Assembly (NCBI GenBank): GCA_038363925.1
Contig: JAQQWL010000002.1
Span: 4,402,001 to 4,466,000, forward strand
From: Apiospora phragmitis
Lineage: Eukaryota; Ascomycota; Sordariomycetes; Amphisphaeriales; Apiosporaceae
Direction: 5' to 3'
DNA length: 64,000 bases
How positions within the stretch are numbered: the stretch's first letter is position 1; every line of letters starts with the position of its first letter. Position numbers and translations under genes: made by a program. Shown one piece after another: positions 59,776 to 64,000 of this stretch. The notes below the pieces were generated by a model. The model saw only the letters and a program-made list of their open reading frames with translations, made no database searches and was not told where the DNA came from.

Positions 59776-61379
59776 CTACTCAACAAGCCAATCCTCAACC
59801 TCGATCCCCAAGCTCCGTCCTACGCCCCTAATCACCTCCCAGCCAACACCGACCCTCCACCGTCCGCCCCGATCCATCATGTCGCTCCCCGACGCCGCCG
59901 CGCCGCCGACGCGTAGTAGTAGCCGCAGACTCGCTAGGGTCGCGACGGCCATGCCCACGTCGCCGTCCACGACGCTGTTGTTATTATTCACGAGTCCCTC
60001 GCTGCCCTTCTGGTGGTCCGCGATCCACTCGCGGCGCACGGCGGCGTAGATGGCCACCATGCGCTCCAGCACGAACACGCCGGGGCCCAGCAGCTTGCGC
60101 GCGATCTTGCGGTGCTTGGGCCGCGGGCCGCGGCGGCCGCCACTTAGAGTCGAGGTGACGCCGCCGCCGCGGCGCCGGCGGCCGTGGTGCCAGGTGCTGA
60201 AGACGGTTTGGTCGTGGCGGGGGGCGTTGTGGGAGGCGAGGTAGGCGGCGAGCAGGAGGAGCTTCGCGGTCGAGGGGGAGGAGGTTGGAGAGGTCTGTTG
60301 TTGTCTTGGCCAGCGGGTTCGACGGTTTGGGCTTCGTCGGGGTTGTGGCCGCGCTGCCGGATTGGGACTGGAGGCCGCCGTTGAGTGGTGGTTGTTGGTC
60401 GGCCGAAGCAGTGACGGTAATGACGGAGGGCGCGAGGACGGATTCGTCCTGCAGGTAGGCGCGCGCGGCGATCAGGAGCTTGGAGAACTCGCGCGCCTTG
60501 TGCGTGCCAGCGGCGATGGGCGCGGTGAAGCGCGGCCACAGGGCCTGGCAGGCTTGCTGGAGGCGCGGCAGGGTGCGCGAGGCGGGCTTGGCGAGCGAGT
60601 CGTGGACGGCGGCGACGAAGCGGGCGTAGAGGTCGTGGGTTTCTTGGGTTGTGGTGTTGGGGAGCGAGGGGGGCGTCGAGGTGGAGGACAGGATCGTGGT
60701 GTACTGCGCTTTCGTGTAGGGCGGGAAGTAGAGGTTCGGGGTCGACGCTGTTCGCAGCAGGGCTGGGAAGGGCGCGGTAAGGATAAAAATCGTTGTTAGG
60801 TTTGGTATCTGTAGTTGAGTATATGTTGATTAGGACTGTGCCTTGAAGGAGCAGGAAGACTACTATAATCTTGGGAGGGAGACGTACAATTTCAGATAGA
60901 CGCGCCAGTGCCGGTAGCAGCGTAGGCGGTGCTTCCTTCTGGCGGTCAATGGCGTCGAAGACAAGCACAAACCGCCAGCTATCGCCTCGCTCCACGTACT
61001 TGAGCATCTTGCTCAGCTCGACCGTCAGCGCCGCGAGGGTCTCGCAGCGGCCCGCCGGGTTGGGCCATTGCAGCGCGTTAGCGACGGCGGCCGTGGTGCG
61101 CTCGAACAGGTGGCGGGCCGTGACGCACTCGGGCGACTTGACGATGGCATAGCTGAGCTTGTTGGTCTCGTCATCGTCGCCGCTTCCCAGGGCGGCCAGG
61201 AGCGACGCGGTGATGGCGCTCTTGCCGGTGGCCTCGGTGCCGTGGATGATGAGGTTGCGGCAGGGCGCGGCGAGGGGGGAGACGAGGGTCGCGAGGGATC
61301 GGATCTGCGGCTCGCGGCACGGGTAGGTCGAGAGGAGCGTGGCCAGCAGCTCGTCGGGGAGCTGGAAGAGAGAGCCCAT
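59776..61379 (-). CDS. ORC5: Origin recognition complex subunit 5
   Basis: Two exons (61379-60888, 60808-59776) around a 79-base intron (GTACGT...ACAG). The N-terminus YPCREPQIRSLATLVSPLAAP, Walker A HGTEATGKSA, and VLVFDAIDRQKE fit ORC5, the AAA+ subunit that binds ATP at replication origins. The C-terminal half (FSKLLIAARAYLQDESVL, FVLERMVAIYAAVRREW, then LASLRLLLRVG) is the ORC5 C-terminal winged-helix portion. One extra base in the G5 run 60274-60278 must be removed to join LLP to STAKLLLLAAYLASHNA. Corrected length is about 507 residues. The gene is divergent from the Zn2Cys6 regulator, with 892 bases between starts. Confidence 0.88.
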
Positions 61380-62271
61380 TGTTGTGCAGATGTAATGGTG
61401 GTTATTGCTGAGGCCACCTACATCGGCCTTCTCCGTTGTGATAAAACAAGTGCTCGTAAAGCCAAGCTCAGCTCGCTTGCTTACTGCTCGTGTATTTTAC
61501 TCATCGATTTTCTCGGGAGTATGTTATGTAAGAAGTACAGAGTGCAGATGGACAGACAATCCTTCTGTCGTCCTTCAAACAATAATTATCAATATACCTA
61601 TCCAATTGACATGTACTAAGCCGAGCTGAGTCAACTGATCGCGCCAAAAGTTTAGCCCCTAGCCGTGCAACCGTGCCGCTGGGATCCGCTAGCTTATTAG
61701 GAAGGTACAGAAGTTCAAGGAACTGCCCTTTCTCAGGTAGCACAGGCAACGGGCCACTACCCGACGTTGGTCCCCTAAAATAACTAAAGCGGGTCTATTT
61801 CGGTGCTGCTTCAGCGTCTTCAGCCTTCAGTCAGATTCGCCAAGAGAGCCTGCCTGTCCGCCCCCCGACCTGGACCGTCCGATGGCTGACCCGGGCAAGT
61901 GGAAGGACCTGCAAAAGAACAAGTGCTGACGTCGCCGATTTGTTGGATCCCTGGGGGTGGCATGTTCTGTTGCATGCGTTCGTTACGAAGGCTGTGAAGG
62001 CTGTGTAATACCTTATTATTACCTTTAACTACGCCTCATATCCACGGCACCCACCACCTACATCTGCCTCATGTGCCCTGCCCTTTCTACTTGCGACTTC
62101 AGGGTCCAGTCCTCACCGAGAACCCTACCACTTCGACGACCTGAAACGGGCTTCTGCTTCCTTTCCCCTTAAGCGGATGCGAATGCGGCATGTTATCGAC
62201 TTACAGTCCTGGGCTGACTCATCTAATTACTTTATCGATCTGTTTTTGTGGAACGGCGTGCCATTGCCAGA
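61380..62271. other. Divergent promoter region, ORC5 / Zn2Cys6
   Basis: This is the shared upstream DNA of two divergent genes. No gene is seen. Confidence 0.55.
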
Positions 62272-64000
62272 ATGACGGTCGAGATGCATCTCGATCTGGA
62301 CTTTAGCTTAGATTTCGAGGCGATTCCTGCAGATGATGTTGATCTCTTATCTCTTGATCGTCAACCTGAGCGAGCCATCTCTGAGATCCCGACCGACGGC
62401 AATGGAACTCTTCTCGATCGGCCGTACCACCCTAAGCGGCCCCATAAGAAATCCCGCGCCGGCTGCAAGCAATGTAAAACCCGAAAAGTAAAGGTAAGCC
62501 TATCAAACCCCTAACCCACGATCGAGATCAGGTACGAGTACGAGGAGCTTACACCAGACCCCCAGTGCGATGAAGCGAGGCCATCATGCCGCTCTTGTAC
62601 CTTGCGGCGGGAGACGTGTGTCTATCCCACCACCTGTAACCCACCGCCCTCCACGGCAGTGGTGCCGCGGAGTAGGTCACGCACAACCTCTTCGGCCAGG
62701 TCTTCGCGGGGATCTTCGCCCACCACGACCTTGAGCAAGGACCTAGCAAACACTAGCATTGTATCGGAGCCCATGTTCCGCCCCCCGGCCATGGCAGACG
62801 AAACCGACATGAAAATGCTCTGGTTCTACACTTTAGAGACATACTCGTCGTTTGCTACCGAGGGTGGCCGCTCACCCGCCGTTGATCATTGCTTGCGTGT
62901 CAAGGTCGTTGAGCATGCCTTCGCATCCCCATTCCTTATGCAATGCCTGATGGGTCTCTCTGCGTTACAGCTGAAGGGGCTCGGGCAAGACATCGATCCG
63001 TCAAAGGCTGTCGGGTACCGGGCAAGGGCTTTCGAGGGATACCGCGCGGCGATAGAGGCCGCCGATCCAAAGGACTTCCCTGCGCTGCTGGCAAGTTCTC
63101 TCATGATGTGCGCCTTGAGCACACAAATGTTTCGCGAAGCCAACTCCAAGTTCCTTTATATCGTGGATTGGATGCAGCTGTGGCGCGGTATTGGATTGAT
63201 AGTCGAAATCATCAGTCCGAAATCCATCGAGGAGTCCGGCCTCGCCATCCTCTTCTATCGGCCTCCGATGGACCTCGAGAAGAGTTTCAGGCACATCCCG
63301 AATAATTTTCTCCTCATGGTGAGCTCCATCAAGCCAGGAGACGATGATTACGAGCACCAGCAGATATACTACGAAGTGCTCCGCTACCTTGGGTCCCTTT
63401 ACATGGAGCTGGAGAACGGGTTCGGTCCCGTTCTTGACCTGCGTGTAATCACCTTCCTTACTTTCATGCCGAGACCCTTCATCCCATTGGCACAAGAACA
63501 TCGACCTCGTACCCTAGTCATTTTGGCCCATTACCTATGTTTCGCCAAGCTAAACACCAACGTCTGGTGGATGCAAGGCATCGCGGATCCACAGCTGAAG
63601 GAGATTTGCGACTTTGTCGGCGAGTCGTGGTCCCATCTCCTCCGAGTGCCCTACAAGGTCATGGGGTTGACTGACAAGACCGACATTGCGAGAGTCCTCT
63701 TGAACAATGACAACTGGCTGCCGCCAGATATCGACTTGTACAACGAGCACCGAGATCCTAGGACGAAGGATCTTAGATTCCGCGACAATCTTGGGCGTGA
63801 AACGATGATCGTTGACGGCCAATTCAAAGTCAAGGCCGAAAGGCCGTCCCCGACTTGGAATTTCCCAGGGGATACAGATGCGTCCGGATCCGAAGCTGTA
63901 GGGACACCTGATTCTGAGCGGATCCGCGAGCTCATTGGCGAGGAGACGTTCGGGATAGGGCACCCTCTCAACCCGAGCAGCAGACCTTCGTCCGTACCCC
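62272..64000 (+). CDS. Zn2Cys6 transcription factor (truncated by window end)
   Basis: Exon 1 (62272-62493) and exon 2 (from 62566) join at a 72-base intron that falls inside the zinc cluster (KKSRAGCKQCKTRKVK|CDEARPSCRSCTLRRETC). This is the six-Cys Gal4-type motif with spacing C-x2-C-x6-C-x5-C-x2-C-x6-C. A Ser/Thr linker follows, then a fungal-specific regulatory region (LWFYTLETYSSFATEG, LMQCLMGLSALQLKG, ALLASSLMMCALSTQM), which resembles the Upc2/Ecm22-like class. The frame stays open to base 64000 without a stop, so the C-terminus lies outside the window. Start 62272 was chosen as the first ATG; the frame also has an upstream non-ATG extension. It is likely a nuclear DNA-binding regulator; targets are unknown. 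No frame break is needed. Confidence 0.88.

Overview
This window comes from the nuclear genome of a filamentous ascomycete (Pezizomycotina). The evidence is short 47 to 140 base GT-AG introns, fungus-specific families (SAT4-type rhodopsin-domain protein, Zn2Cys6 regulator, DUF6604, maltose-permease-type MFS) and long gene-poor spacers. The genus cannot be fixed from the sequence. I see no tRNA, rRNA, intact transposon, CRISPR array or obvious secondary-metabolite cluster.

Layout, left to right: a seven-helix rhodopsin-domain protein (-); two F-box/LRR-like proteins (-); a SUZ12-type Polycomb protein with a terminal PHD finger (+); a C2H2 zinc-finger factor (-); a large mitochondrial AAA ATPase (-); an alpha-glucoside/sugar MFS transporter (-); the U2 snRNP protein SF3B2/Cus1 (-); a possible 100-residue hypothetical protein (+); a Sly41-like triose-phosphate-translocator-family transporter (-); a DUF6604 protein (-); ATP synthase beta (+); a cyclase/kynurenine-formamidase-family enzyme (-); a decayed subtilisin relic; a cysteine-rich single-span membrane protein (+); cytochrome c oxidase subunit IV/Cox5 (+); mitochondrial ClpX (-); glycogen branching enzyme (+); ORC5 (-); and a Zn2Cys6 transcription factor that runs off the right edge (+).

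The genes are mostly unrelated housekeeping and accessory functions. One loose theme is mitochondria (AAA ATPase, ATP2, Cox5, ClpX). Another is chromatin and DNA replication (SUZ12, ORC5). ClpX/GBE1 and ORC5/Zn2Cys6 are divergent pairs.

The strongest window-wide observation is technical. Fourteen of the eighteen recognisable protein genes need one or more single-base frame corrections (about 25 in all), mostly in C/G runs. Essential genes (ATP2, Cus1, ORC5, Cox5) are among them. After correction every gene has an intact frame and its total coding length becomes a multiple of three. These breaks therefore look like assembly errors rather than pseudogenes, and CDS spans below include the breaks. 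I did not find a convincing new biological system. The most interesting biology is the SUZ12-PHD fusion, the AAA ATPase with a degenerate-looking region before its active domain, and the relic serine protease.
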